Shown here: positions 47,661 to 58,912 of the stretch, piece by piece | Layout: each line of letters starts with the position of its first letter | How positions within the stretch are numbered: position 1 is the stretch's first letter | Assembly (NCBI RefSeq): GCF_964355755.1 | Contig: NC_092673.1 | Span: forward strand, 33,117,648 to 33,181,647 | Source of the DNA: Antedon mediterranea | Taxonomy: Eukaryota; Echinodermata; Crinoidea; Comatulida; Antedonidae | Length of the DNA stretch: 64,000 bases | Direction of reading: 5' to 3' | Notes under the pieces: model-generated | What the model was told of the DNA's origin: nothing | Database searches by the model: none | What the model saw: the letters and a program-made list of their open reading frames with translations, nothing else | Position numbers and translations under genes: made by a program

Positions 47661-48376
47661 GCAGTCGCGTGCTCATTAGTGTTTACCGACCGACCAACCA
47701 ACCTACCAACTGACCGAAATTACTGAACATGTTTAGAAATGTTGAAATGTTTAAAAACATTTATATTTTTTTAATTTACACGTGCGTAGCCTGTCACTTT
47801 TGACGTGCTCATATAACGTAATTTCGAGTTGAAAAGTAAGTCAAGAAAACAGAAATCGGGCAAAAAGAGTGCGCAATAACATTTAACACACAGTGCGCGC
47901 GCAAAAATCTGCGCACTCATGGCAATTTTGTAAACGCTTAAAATTGCCTGAAACGTATTCTTCTTATTTCATCGAAAATAAATTTTGAAAATTTTAAGCG
48001 CGCGTACGCATGCGTTACATGCGCTACGTACGTAATTGTATTGCCATATGATGATTTATGCCCTGAAATTTATGAGTACCAAATTTTATTTAATTGTGAT
48101 TCATGGTTGTGAAGATATGATTACAAACGTGATTTCGTTAAATCTTGCGTAGACTGCGTAATTTTTTATTGCGCAACGTGAAAACATAACCACATCGATT
48201 CCTGGCCATAAGGAATATACTGTGAAAAATTGACTTAGCTAGATTAAACTGATAAGATAAGGTCAGAAAGCGATAAAACGCATAGTGATAACGGACCGAC
48301 AGACAGACAGACAGACCGACAAACCGACAGACAGACCGACCGACTGACCGACATAGTGAACTATAGAGTCGCGTCC
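47661..48376. repeat. Element with GTCGCGT ends and (GACC/GACA)n
   Basis: Starts GCAGTCGCGTGCTCATTAGT and ends with a GACCGACAGACAGAC array then ATAGTGAACTATAGAGTCGC near 48376. Internal sequence is GC-richer and unlike its surroundings. An inverted terminal piece lies at 49349-49449. Confidence 0.6.
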
Positions 48377-49348
48377 ATGATTGCTATTTAACTAATACAA
48401 TTTTCTTTTCATTCATTCAACATTTATAATCCATAAAATATATATAAACAAGAAATATTTCTTACAAAAAACGCTGCTCGCTTATTAAACAGTTTTAAAG
48501 ATATATTGTCCCTCTGAAAAATATTTTTTATTTCAAATTTGTTTTTGAATGTGTCATTTTATTGTCACATAATAGTTATTTTACCTGAAAAAATGTAATT
48601 TAAAGCGAAAAATACTTAAATTGTCTGTCAGACAATGGTTTTTGAGTTATAATAAAAAGTTTCTTTTCTCTTAGTTATTTATATCCATTACAGATGATCG
48701 TGCATTTGAAACAAGTGATTTACAGCTGATTTCTATTTTCTTCTATTAACTACAAAAAAATCTGAAAGCGATATTTCCTTATTTTGTTCAACTTCAATTG
48801 GGTGATGACCTTGATCTTGTACAGGTGAACTTTATGCATGCAACTGAATACTCTTTAGAGACAACGTGACTACTTCAAGTTGGCACAAGTGGACATTCTT
48901 CCACAATCTGTTGATTGGCGTCAACCAATCAAAGGGCAAGAATCCAAAATCGTTCAACCGTGAGCACTCATAGACTCTTTTCCAGACGTTTTGTGGATGC
49001 AACAGCTGGACCTATAAATTATAGTGGATGATCCATTTTCACATTTATGTCACTCTCTCAGTACTAAACTTGCTGCAGCTTTATATCTGATTTCGTCATC
49101 TCTTGTGACGTAGCGGGCTAGAGCAGCAGCGTGAAAAGAAAGTCCTCACAAACATTTAAAAAAAGCTAAATTCGTACATTTAAACACCTAAAAAATACAT
49201 TATACAGACTACTTTTTAGGAATCCAAATAGAAGTAAAAATACTTGTCTCATTAGATCCCTAACTAACCATATATAAAATCATAAGCAAAAGAAACATTA
49301 GTAGGCCTATCATACAGTAAGTATTAATTATTTAAACCATTGTTTTTA

Positions 49349-49449
49349 GTCGCGTGGACGCGACTCTATAGTTCACTATGTCGGTCGGTCTGTCGGTATG
49401 TCGGTCTGTCTGTCGGTCCGGTATCACTATGCGTTTTAGCACGCGACTT
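49349..49449. repeat. Inverted terminal piece of the GTCGCGT element
   Basis: AGTCGCGTGGACGCGACTCT, ATAGTTCACTATGTCGGTCG, a GTCGGTCTGTC array, then CACTATGCGTTTTAGCACGC: the reverse complement of the right end of 47661-48376. The two could pair across about 1 kb. Confidence 0.65.
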
Positions 49450-50577
49450 ATGGCTGTTGGTCTTGTTCTACCTACAATTTCTTTTATCTAAAATAACATA
49501 AATGATTTGCAGCAACTTAATTCATTTTATATAAGTTATTCCATAATGTTGTTCCATTATAAGTAACACAAAAATGACATTTTCTATTTAAATCTAACAA
49601 AATGAATATTGAGTGTTCTTACATTTCTTAAATAATATACACTGTTTTGATCACGCAAACAAAAACATTATCATAATTAGGATCGGCAATGTATTATTGA
49701 CAAACTTAAAAATAAGACAGTATTTGAATAGTATGAAGATTTTAACAGTTTAAAATGTAAAACGTCTTATATAGATAAAATAATTATAATGTTATATGTT
49801 TATGTATTCTTCTATCAGGCTTACAACGCATTGAAAATACAAATACAAATAAAAAACACTATGGTACCTCTGTTACCTTCCAACCCAAAATATATATAAA
49901 ATACAAAATAGTATTAAGCAATAAAAGGCAAGTTTTTGATAAACTACATTCTTTATATATAAAAGATATTCAAAATTATTATATGAGTAAAATAGATGTT
50001 AATCATATACTGTATAAATATAAACCTTGTACACATGTTGTCTAATAGAACTATTTCTAGCATAATTACACTACGATAGCTCTATTTAGGAAGTGTTTCT
50101 GACATTTCAATTTTCAGAAAAAAGATCATATCAATAATAACCATTTGTTAGTCAGAGAATAATAATGAAGAACTATTACCACAACATTGTTGTAGTTAAT
50201 TTAGTCAGTGGTTGCCTGTTGCTTTCGGTCTCAAGGGTACTGTAGTTTTGAATCGTTTTCGAAAATGTACTGTACATTTTTTAGGTAATATGCTTAGTTT
50301 ATCATTAAAGATGTATTGTCTCCCCAAAAAATGAAAAATGAATGTTAATAAAAACAGACTTTGAATAGGTAATTTTGCAGTTTTAATAAAGTTAATCACT
50401 TTTGTAGAAAAAAAAATTTAAAAAAAAAGTCTGTCACTTATAAATGGCATATTCAAAAGACAAATTGTAAAAAAACATTTTTTCGAGTGAACAATATCTT
50501 TAAACATTTCTTTGAGTTTTAAGCTATTTTTTAATGTTTTGACTTTCCTCAATTTGACCACAAATATTGTTTTCTTC

Positions 50578-53500
50578 CTAGTAGAGCTGGATCTTCTTGA
50601 AGTTCTTAATCTTAAAATCAGGTGGAACACAATCTCCAGAATATCTAAGTGTAAAAAGGAAAACACTTGGTATTTTCAGGCAGTTAAAGGCATCAAGCTA
50701 TTTTAGTACAGTAATTCAAAAGTCAATTGCTGAATTTTGTTTTAGAAATATCCGTTGGCCTTACATGGCATAATACATCATCTTACATAAGGATTAGTGC
50801 TTTTGAATATTTTTAAAGCTAAACGTTCTCTTTAGAGGAGAGTAGGAGGGACCACCGTGTTAAACTTACAAAGTTGTAGTTGAAATACTTCCCAATACAA
50901 TTCCGTTTATTGTGATACCCGGCATGTATAGCCATGCAATAGCAAAAGTATGTAACGACAAACGTACACAAGTTTGTTTTCTTATAATATAGATTTAATA
51001 AACATTTACCTACCTGAAGGTTTTAAGATTGCGATGATTTTCGCAGGCCGTGGCCACTTTCTCTAGGCCTTCCTTGGTCATCCGTAAACTGACAAGTTTA
51101 AGACGTTCAAGTGATTTGATTCTGTTTAACATCATCACAACTGCATCACATGTTTCATCTTTAATCGTACATTCTTCTATACGTACTTTTCCTTCATCTC
51201 TTTTACCATACAGGCTTAACGTCTTTAGATCGGGCATTTTGTCTAAATTTGTTGCGACATAACTAACAACAATGTCACAATGGTCGGTCATGTCTGTGAT
51301 CTTTAACTCTACCATCTGACGACACTTGCTGGCCTGTTGAACAATTATAAATGCTCCTTCGCTAGATAGTCTTTGTAGTGGAAGCATAATCAGTTTTAAT
51401 GATTTCATCTTATATATTCCTTGGGCAAATGATTTGCTAGCTGCGTCAAATACCTGATATATAGAAAGCTTCTCCATCATTTGTAGTTGGTTTAAGTTTT
51501 CTGACAATGTAACCATTCCTTTTTCTGTAACAGGACTGTAACTGACATTCAAGTTGGTCAGTTGTTTTATGTACTTAAACTTTTCCGCTAGATACCCGAT
51601 TCCATCGTCAATGGGATTATTCTTGAGGATCAATTCCTTTAAATCGCGAGTCTGCTCTAATGACTTTGCAACTGTTCTGCACATCTCAGGTCCAACGTTG
51701 GCACTTGAAAGGTTAATTACAGTGAGCGTTGACTTTCGTAAGGCTTTTGTCAAAACGCCAGTCATGCAACTTATATCAAACCCAAGAATAGTAATCTTTT
51801 CGATGTTTACATTCTGGAGTGAACGTACAACAGGTGTGATGTCTGTGTCACCTTTGTTTCTGTTATTGACTGAAAACGTCTCGATAAAAGATAAATGATG
51901 ATAGGCGGGAAAGTGACTGAGCTGGACTCTCGGTGGTTTTTTTTCTTTCTGATACTTTCGTAGTTTCTCTGTTATCTCATCAAAAGGCATTTGTGAATAC
52001 TTTTGCACCTTTTTGGTAAATTTGTCTTCATCATTTGGAAACATTTCCCACAAGATAGCTGTGATATGCATGGGGATGTTAAACAATTCGATTTTAAGAA
52101 TATCTAGGTTTGTAATCTTTGATGGTTCTTCTCGGGACTTACTATGTTTGAGTAGATAGCCAAGTGAGTTCGCGGTTGTCGTAGGAAAATTACTCAATCG
52201 AATATGTCTATGTTTCAATATTGGAACCATAACATCATTGAGAGAACCACAACAATTACTTTCGTGATAACATCGAATAATTAATTCTAAATATTCTTGG
52301 TACCGCATACTTTCTTCAAAGGATAGTCTACCTGATACATAGTCATCGCTTCTACCTGCAAATCTCTTTTCGAAAATCTTCAATAAGCGATTTAAAACCA
52401 ATTTAGCAACTTGTTTATGTTCACCACTCAAAAACAAAAGTAACATCTCAAATTGAAGAGCAGCTTCGCAGGTATCTATTTTAATTAGATATTGAAAGTG
52501 AAATTCTTCATATTCACGGAGTGCCAATTGAGCAGCAAACATTGCTGCACACTTTTCCTGCACAGTTTTGTGGAAGAATAGAAACCTGACCTCTGGCTTC
52601 ATTCTGTCTGTAAGCGGTTTCGTTGGGAAGTAACAGTCACCAAGTGCCATATTTCTGTCTTCTGTTTTTTTGCATGGTCCATTTCCCGACATGTCTCTCA
52701 TCAATAATCCAATCTCGCATGCAATTGTAACAACTTGCGTTTTAGTTGTTCCTTCGCATTCTAAATGAGCATTAAAGTCACTTTCGCTGAACTTGAGGGT
52801 CCTGTTTTTAAATAGTCCGTCTAACCCAACACGGCCAACAATTTCAATAACTTTATTCAAATATACATCCAGTTGTTGTTCGTTTCTGCTGTTTTTGGCC
52901 AAGTGACTCATAAACATGTATTCTAACAGTTGTTGATATAGTTCACTCAATGTTTCTGGAGGTTTCATTGATGCGTTGTCTTTCCATAACCAGCAAAGGA
53001 TCATAGTCATCATTGGTAAGGTGGCAATACCGTTGATTAGGCCATTGTCGTACAAGTACTTTTTCAGAGCTTGTCCTTTTTCTGCGTCTCCTTGAAAAAC
53101 TTTATCCACATACAACTCTACGTTTTCTTTAGAAAAACCCTGTAATTCACAATGTAAGTAGATACCTCTATGTTCCTTGAACTTATCAACTCTCCATGGC
53201 CGCGAAGTTACAACCACAAAACTTGTCCTCAGATGTTCATTTTTTAGTAGCTTCAAGATTCCTCCATTTTCTTGGCTGTCATTACTCTGTGGTTTGTATT
53301 CATCACATGCATCGAGTAGCACAGCTACTTCTTCCGGTTGTTTTTTCACAAACTTATTCAGCAAATCTTCATGAATACGATGGTCTTCTGTCAGAATACC
53401 ATGCTTAAATATAGCTTCAACAACATCTTCATCTGGAGATACATTCTGCATGCTAAGAGCTACTACAAGCTTGAAACGTTTTATTGGTGAGTCACTGTTT

Positions 53501-54869
53501 TTTTTTGCCCAGTCATAAGCCATTTTATTTATAAGCGTTGACTTGCCAATCCCGGCTCTACCGTAACATAATACCCTGGTTATTGGAGTTCCATCTGTGT
53601 TCTGCCTGAATATGTCATGGTAAGACTTTAGAGGAATTTTAAGTTGTTTGCTGAGCAGATATACCGCTAATGTTTGGTCTGTAAACAGTTTGTCCATTCT
53701 GTACATATTTGAATGATCCCATGGTATTTTAATCGGATTCTTCGTTTGAAGATAATGATGTTTAACAGCGTTGATGCAAAGTTGAAGGTCGTTTTCCTTA
53801 TTTTCAACGATGTTTGATTCTGAGTAGTGTAAGAGAAAAACAAAAGGTAATTAGTTTGAAACAACTTTGAACGAAGAGCGATCCAACCGCACCCACCTCT
53901 AGTATCAGTTGCCTTACGATTAATTATGAAAGAACAATGTGCAGTATTAATATTTGTAGTTTTTATGTAGTATTTATTGCATAAAATATAAGAAGAATAA
54001 AGTATTTGTGTGTATATTAACTAAATAATGATTTTTTTTTAAATATCTAAGGTACTGGACATTTATATTTGTGGGTTTTCTTCCAATATTTATTGACCTA
54101 TTGAAACGAATTTAGGTTTATGAAGAATGATAATTGAAAACTAACCACTGGGAAATACTTGGATTTTCTTCGGCATAGTTTGATCCAATGACATACTTTG
54201 AACTTCTCCATTATCTTTGGGTATTTGTAAACCCTTCGCTTTGGTTTTTCTGGTCGTATGCGATTGTTTACCGGTACTAATAGATAGGTCTATGCCTACT
54301 TCAACTTTCATTTCTGTGGGATTATTTCCTTGTTCTTGGGAAGCTAGCAGTTCTTTCCCAAGCTTTTCGATTTCTTTAAAGATCCTCTCTTGGTTTGTAG
54401 CACTAATATCCTTAGTTTTATACTCATCTATCACCTTTTCGTCAACTCCTAATGCTTTCAGAATTTCTGCTAAACGAATCCATTCATTCTTGAAGTTATC
54501 TAGACTAATACGATAGTTAGGCTTGTGTGCTCGATCATTTCTGAACTTTTTGAGGCGATTAACTTTGTTTAATTCCTCAGCAGATACGGAAAATCGCCTT
54601 ATCAAACTACATAATAAAGTGATATCAAGTTCGTCTATATCAGCTTCTCCTTCCTTTGGGAATAGCAGTTCATTTTTTAACATCTCTTCACACAATTTAT
54701 GTTTATTATTTTTCATAAATTCGTGAAATTGGGACGGTTCTAGGGGTATATCAGATACATGGGTAAGGAAAAACTTTCTCATTGCCTTTGTACCTTCCTC
54801 AAATAGCAAATAACAAAGTCGGTAATAGTTGTTAGATTCGTCATTATAAACCGGATGATTACTTGCCAT
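50578..54869 (-). CDS. NLR-1: HEPN-NACHT-LRR receptor, intact
   Basis: Three exons, 54869-54146, 53819-51014 and 50644-50578, give 1198 residues. Introns are phase 1 then phase 2. Residues 1-165 form a DZIP3-like HEPN domain with LLFEEGTKAMRKFF, LLFPKEGEADIDELDITLL and R110-N-D-R-A-H115 (Rx4H). A polar linker ends VFPS. Residues 328-336 are the Walker A GRAGIGKST; LLDACDE at 409-415 is Walker B, followed by VVTSRPWR and the helical part of a NACHT module. From about residue 910 leucine-rich repeats follow (LKELILKNNPIDDGIGYL, LTNLNVSYSPVTEKG). The last exon adds 22 residues starting RYSGDCVPP. NLRs are cytoplasmic sensors that oligomerise on ligand; HEPN may be the effector RNase. Start context ACCATGG follows an acceptor TCAG. 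Function is inferred from family. Confidence 0.92.
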
Positions 54870-56654
54870 GGTTTCTGAAAGCTGATGACCAATTTAGGAA
54901 TCTGTTGATAAGTGAAGACGTGTTAGTTAATGATTATTTACATTAGCTAGTATTACTATCAGTGGCGTAATTTCAGTCGATTCTCTTATGCTATCATACC
55001 GGCAAAAATCAGCTTGCAGTACGTGTCTGATCACGGCAACAGCCCATGCCATAGTAGCTAACTTTTACAAAATACTAACTTGACCTAAATAATCTCTTAA
55101 TATCAATATATCGACACTGAGCAATCATTCACCTATTACAACTGTTAATGTAGAAACGTAGCAACCGTTAATGTCCGCGAAGTAAAACTTCAGCTAATAT
55201 AGAAACACAGCTGCCTCAATTTGTTGTTGATTCACAAACTTTTTTATAATAAATACAAATATGAGTGAGTGAGTTGTTTATTTGTAAAGCCTCTAGTGGC
55301 TAAGCTGCCTCTCCTGAAGACTGGTCTCCACACTGTTATATTAATTAAGTAAAAATATAGTAACAAAAATTGCCAATGTAGTCACTATGGCGGCCAACAA
55401 TTGTAGAATTACTATTATATTTTCCAAACCCTTTGTCTAAATTTGTTTAGATGTGCGTTCTACCTGCCTCGCGTCTACTACCACCTTTCTAAAAACCCTA
55501 AATTACATGCTGACGTTGATAAAAATTAGATAGATTACAAGTTATCGAAGTAATCACCTAACAGAAGAGCCTTACCATCCCGTAAAAGCTCAAAATACCA
55601 GGACTACTTAAATATTTCAAAGAACGCTTTTGCAAGAGACTAACTAGATTAAGGATATGTTATAACATTTTTAAATGGCTGGAGCGAATTCAAGGTGCAT
55701 ACTGTGTGGATTAAGAATGTTTAAAAATCATCAATATATACTTTCTTTTTTATATTGGCAAAATAATGACATAAAGACAACAAACAGCAAAGAACACGAA
55801 CAAACAAATTTAGATGCCCGAATAACCCGTTAAAAAAAAAAACAACCAAAACTTGTGTCCAACGTGGTCCAATAGATACCTGGGAGTCAAAAAATAATAT
55901 TTTTAGGATTTTGTGAATAGTTACATGAAATTATTAATTATTATGACACCAATTCTAGGCACATAAACATGCTTTAATTAACTGAAACAATGCAGTTTAT
56001 AATAGATATTATTACAATAGATAAATAAAACGAACTGTGCCTCTGCTGAATTTGTTATACTTGATTATCCCAAATGAAATTAATCAATAATTTTCACCTG
56101 AATATCTTTATAGGAATACGATAAATAGTCACTACTTACTTTTTATCTTTGTAATATTAAAGCTTACCATCTGCATGCAAAGTAAATGAGGTCCAGGTAC
56201 CTTTATCCTTCGTTGATTTGTAGAAAGTTTAGTTCCACCAGCACGAGCCACTCCTTGCCGAATGCCAAAAACTGGTGATCGGCTGAGTATTTCAAACCAA
56301 TGCGTACGTCACTGTTGAATTTGTTATGTTTGATTGTTATGCTAAAATGTAAAATGTTCCTACACAATGATGATTTCATAGCTGAATGCACATTTTCCTA
56401 AACATTTAAAAATAGCAATACTGGTTTTTACAGGTTTTTTTTAGGCCTATTCCAATAAGATCTCTCTGGCGATTGATCCATTGTCAAGAATATACTTTTC
56501 TTTATTATTTGTATAGGCTTCTATTCATTTAATTCTTTATCAATGCACGTATTTTTCTAGGAAAACTAGCCCCGAATCATTAACATTTAAAATGTATTTG
56601 AATTAATTAATTTGTTGCAAGTATGAATTGGAAATAATAATAATAAAAAACATT

Positions 56655-56900
56655 CTTTTTGTCATATACTGTATGTTGTTATATTTAATTATTATGTACG
56701 TTTTTGTAATGTCTCCACTGTTTGAAAGCATACAAAACTGTAAGTATATGCCTAAATCTCAACATTTTGTTTGCATGATGTAAATTGTAAAACTACTATG
56801 ATTTAATAGTGACTTTGATTTTACAACGCGAACAGCAAGAATACTACCCACAGAGAAATAATAAGATCGAAAAGATATTACATATTAGAGAGCTTTGAAT
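56655..56900 (+). repeat. Duplicated flank block, copy 4 (decayed)
   Basis: TATGTACGTTTTTGTAATGT, GAAAGCATACAAAACTGTAAG, ACATTTTGTTTGCATGATGT, AAATTGTAAAACTACTATGA and ACAACGCGAACAGCAAGAAT in the common order. The exon-like centre is partly lost. Confidence 0.5.
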
Positions 56901-57325
56901 TTGTAATAACCTAGGACCATGACGTCATGTTAATTCATGTTGCGCATGCGTTTGAGTTGTTTTAGTAGTTTCTGTCAAGTCATCGCTCGATCTCGTACCC
57001 AGTTTTCACTATATTTGGCCTTTAAATGAAAATACAAGTAAAAAGTAAAGTAAAAAAATGTATATGGATTATATTCTTACAGTATTCAAGGTATGGTAGA
57101 AAGACACAATAATAATAATAGGCCTAATGATAATTATTATAATGACGATAATAGCATAATAATACAATAGTAAAGGTTTTTTTATAAGGTTGCACGTTAC
57201 TGAATTAAAAGTAGGCCTAATTATGTCTACTGTATACATTTTACTAAAATATGAATTGCATACCTCCTCTACTCTACTCTTCTCTTCTACTCAAATCAAC
57301 AAAATATCTTTTGTTGTTAATTATT

Positions 57326-57425
57326 ACTTACCAATTCACTTTGGTATTTTTACCCAATTTGGGAATCACAAGTTCACGACCAATATGGCGCTTGATCAAT
57401 GTAAAGGTGTGACTCAATTCATGGA
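57326..57425 (-). promoter_or_regulatory. Conserved promoter and first exon of NLR-1
   Basis: GACCAATATGGCGCTTGATC and AAGGTGTGACTCAATTCAT, with AP-1 consensus TGACTCA at 57410. Donor GTAAGT on the - strand follows exon edge 57332. It lies 2.5 kb upstream of the NLR-1 start codon, so the 5' UTR would be spliced. Confidence 0.55.
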
Positions 57426-58912
57426 CTTTGTCACGCGACTCAAAGACATTACACAGACTTATAAAACAGGACTTTGATATGATAATTCATTTCCTGATAA
57501 CCACTACTAACCAATATATTACATAATAAAACTTAAACAATTGATAAAATAATCGATAATTGTATTTATTCAAATAACTTCAAACATGTTTGTTAGTAAA
57601 TCAGACATTGAATATGTCCTTTTTTAGTTTTATTAAAGTTAATAACTTCCGTAGAACAAGAAAAAGACAAAATAATTAACGTTTAAATTCAACCAAAAAT
57701 TAATTTCCAGTCAATTTGACCATTTTTTGCTTTTAATTACAGTTTTTTTCAGGTAAACAATTGTTTTATCCAATTTCTGGTCAAAGTGAATAACTATTAT
57801 TATTAAAATGGCATATTCCATAAAAATGTTTACAAATTATTTGTTTAAGATGAACAATACATATAACATTTTAGTTATTAAACACCGTATTATGTTTGAA
57901 AATGGCATGCTTCTTATGATCAATACAAATCAATGCCTCGTTTTCACAGCCACTTAGGCACTAGTTCGTTGCACAGTGGTCACAGTTTCAAAGATTGCGA
58001 AGGTACTAGTACAGTATACACAAAAACAACAATAATATTACACTAAAATTTTACTGCAAAGCTAATAGAGTACATCAGGACAGTTCAAACTCTTAAAAAA
58101 AAATTGGAAAATAAATAGTTTTTACCATATTTGGTTTAAATCAAAAGAGCCTTTCTCGAAATTTAAACAAATATAGAATAAATGCATGTCTAAAAGTTTA
58201 TGTATAATAGATTAACACACAATAATTGTTATTGGTAACTATGAATACCAAGTAAAGTAGTGAAGGTTCTTTTTAATTGTAATTATTATCAAGTTAAAAG
58301 TAAGTACTGTTCATATTAATAAATAAATAAGAAAACACGTATAAACATTGCATTGTACATTCACACACCAAATATGTATTTGTCCCGTACTGGACTTTTA
58401 TATAATACGGCAAATAATCAAAATAAAATATTACCCTAAAAATCTGTTGAATAATATATAACTTGGCATATATACGTTTACCAGGCGGAGAAATTCTAAC
58501 CCACCCTGTGAGATACTAAACATGTTTAAACTGTAAGATGAGGATGTGTGTGAAAATGAGAAAACAAAATCTGAAATCTGGAACCTTAAATATTAGGACA
58601 GTATAACAAATATACAGTATATTATTCTTTTAATAAATAAACATATTAACTTGCTATTATATCATGGAGAAAATATTGTGCTCATCATAATGTCGAAATA
58701 CTTGTTGGCGAAGATACAGGTTCAGTATATGTTATTGCCTTAAATTGTGCGAACTTCGGTCTAGATTAGCTAATTGGCATTTATATTATACTTTTTTTTA
58801 CTTAGTAATAATGTTTCTTTAAAAATTCTGTGGCATTCATGGATTGAATATCCACTGTGGTGAATAACTTTGTTCCAATTGAGTTTAAATATCTGTTGAT
58901 GCAGTCTGCTTC

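Larger units (their letters stand above)
45291..50577. other. Spacer downstream of NLR-1
   Basis: Contains the promoter copy at 46160-46290, flank block copy 3, a 3' UTR-like block with TTTATT at 47610, and the GACC/GACA element with an inverted partial copy. The + frame LPQSVDWRQPIKG near 48890 and a - frame HAAALARYVTRDDEIRYKAA near 49080-49140 look coding-like but are isolated. No gene was called. Confidence 0.45.
54870..58912. other. 5' region of NLR-1 and 3' region of NLR-2
   Basis: Contains the NLR-1 promoter copy (57326-57425), flank block copy 4 and AT-rich sequence. 57600-57680 resembles the sequence 3' of NLR-1 near 50370, as expected of duplicated 3' UTRs. No additional exon seen. 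Confidence 0.5.

Noticed and set aside
48885-49140. Cathepsin-like word LPQSVDWR on + and HAAALARYVTRDDEIRYKAA on -
   Set aside because: Short isolated frames with stops nearby, no catalytic motif and no splice partner. Possibly a decayed exon but not supportable.
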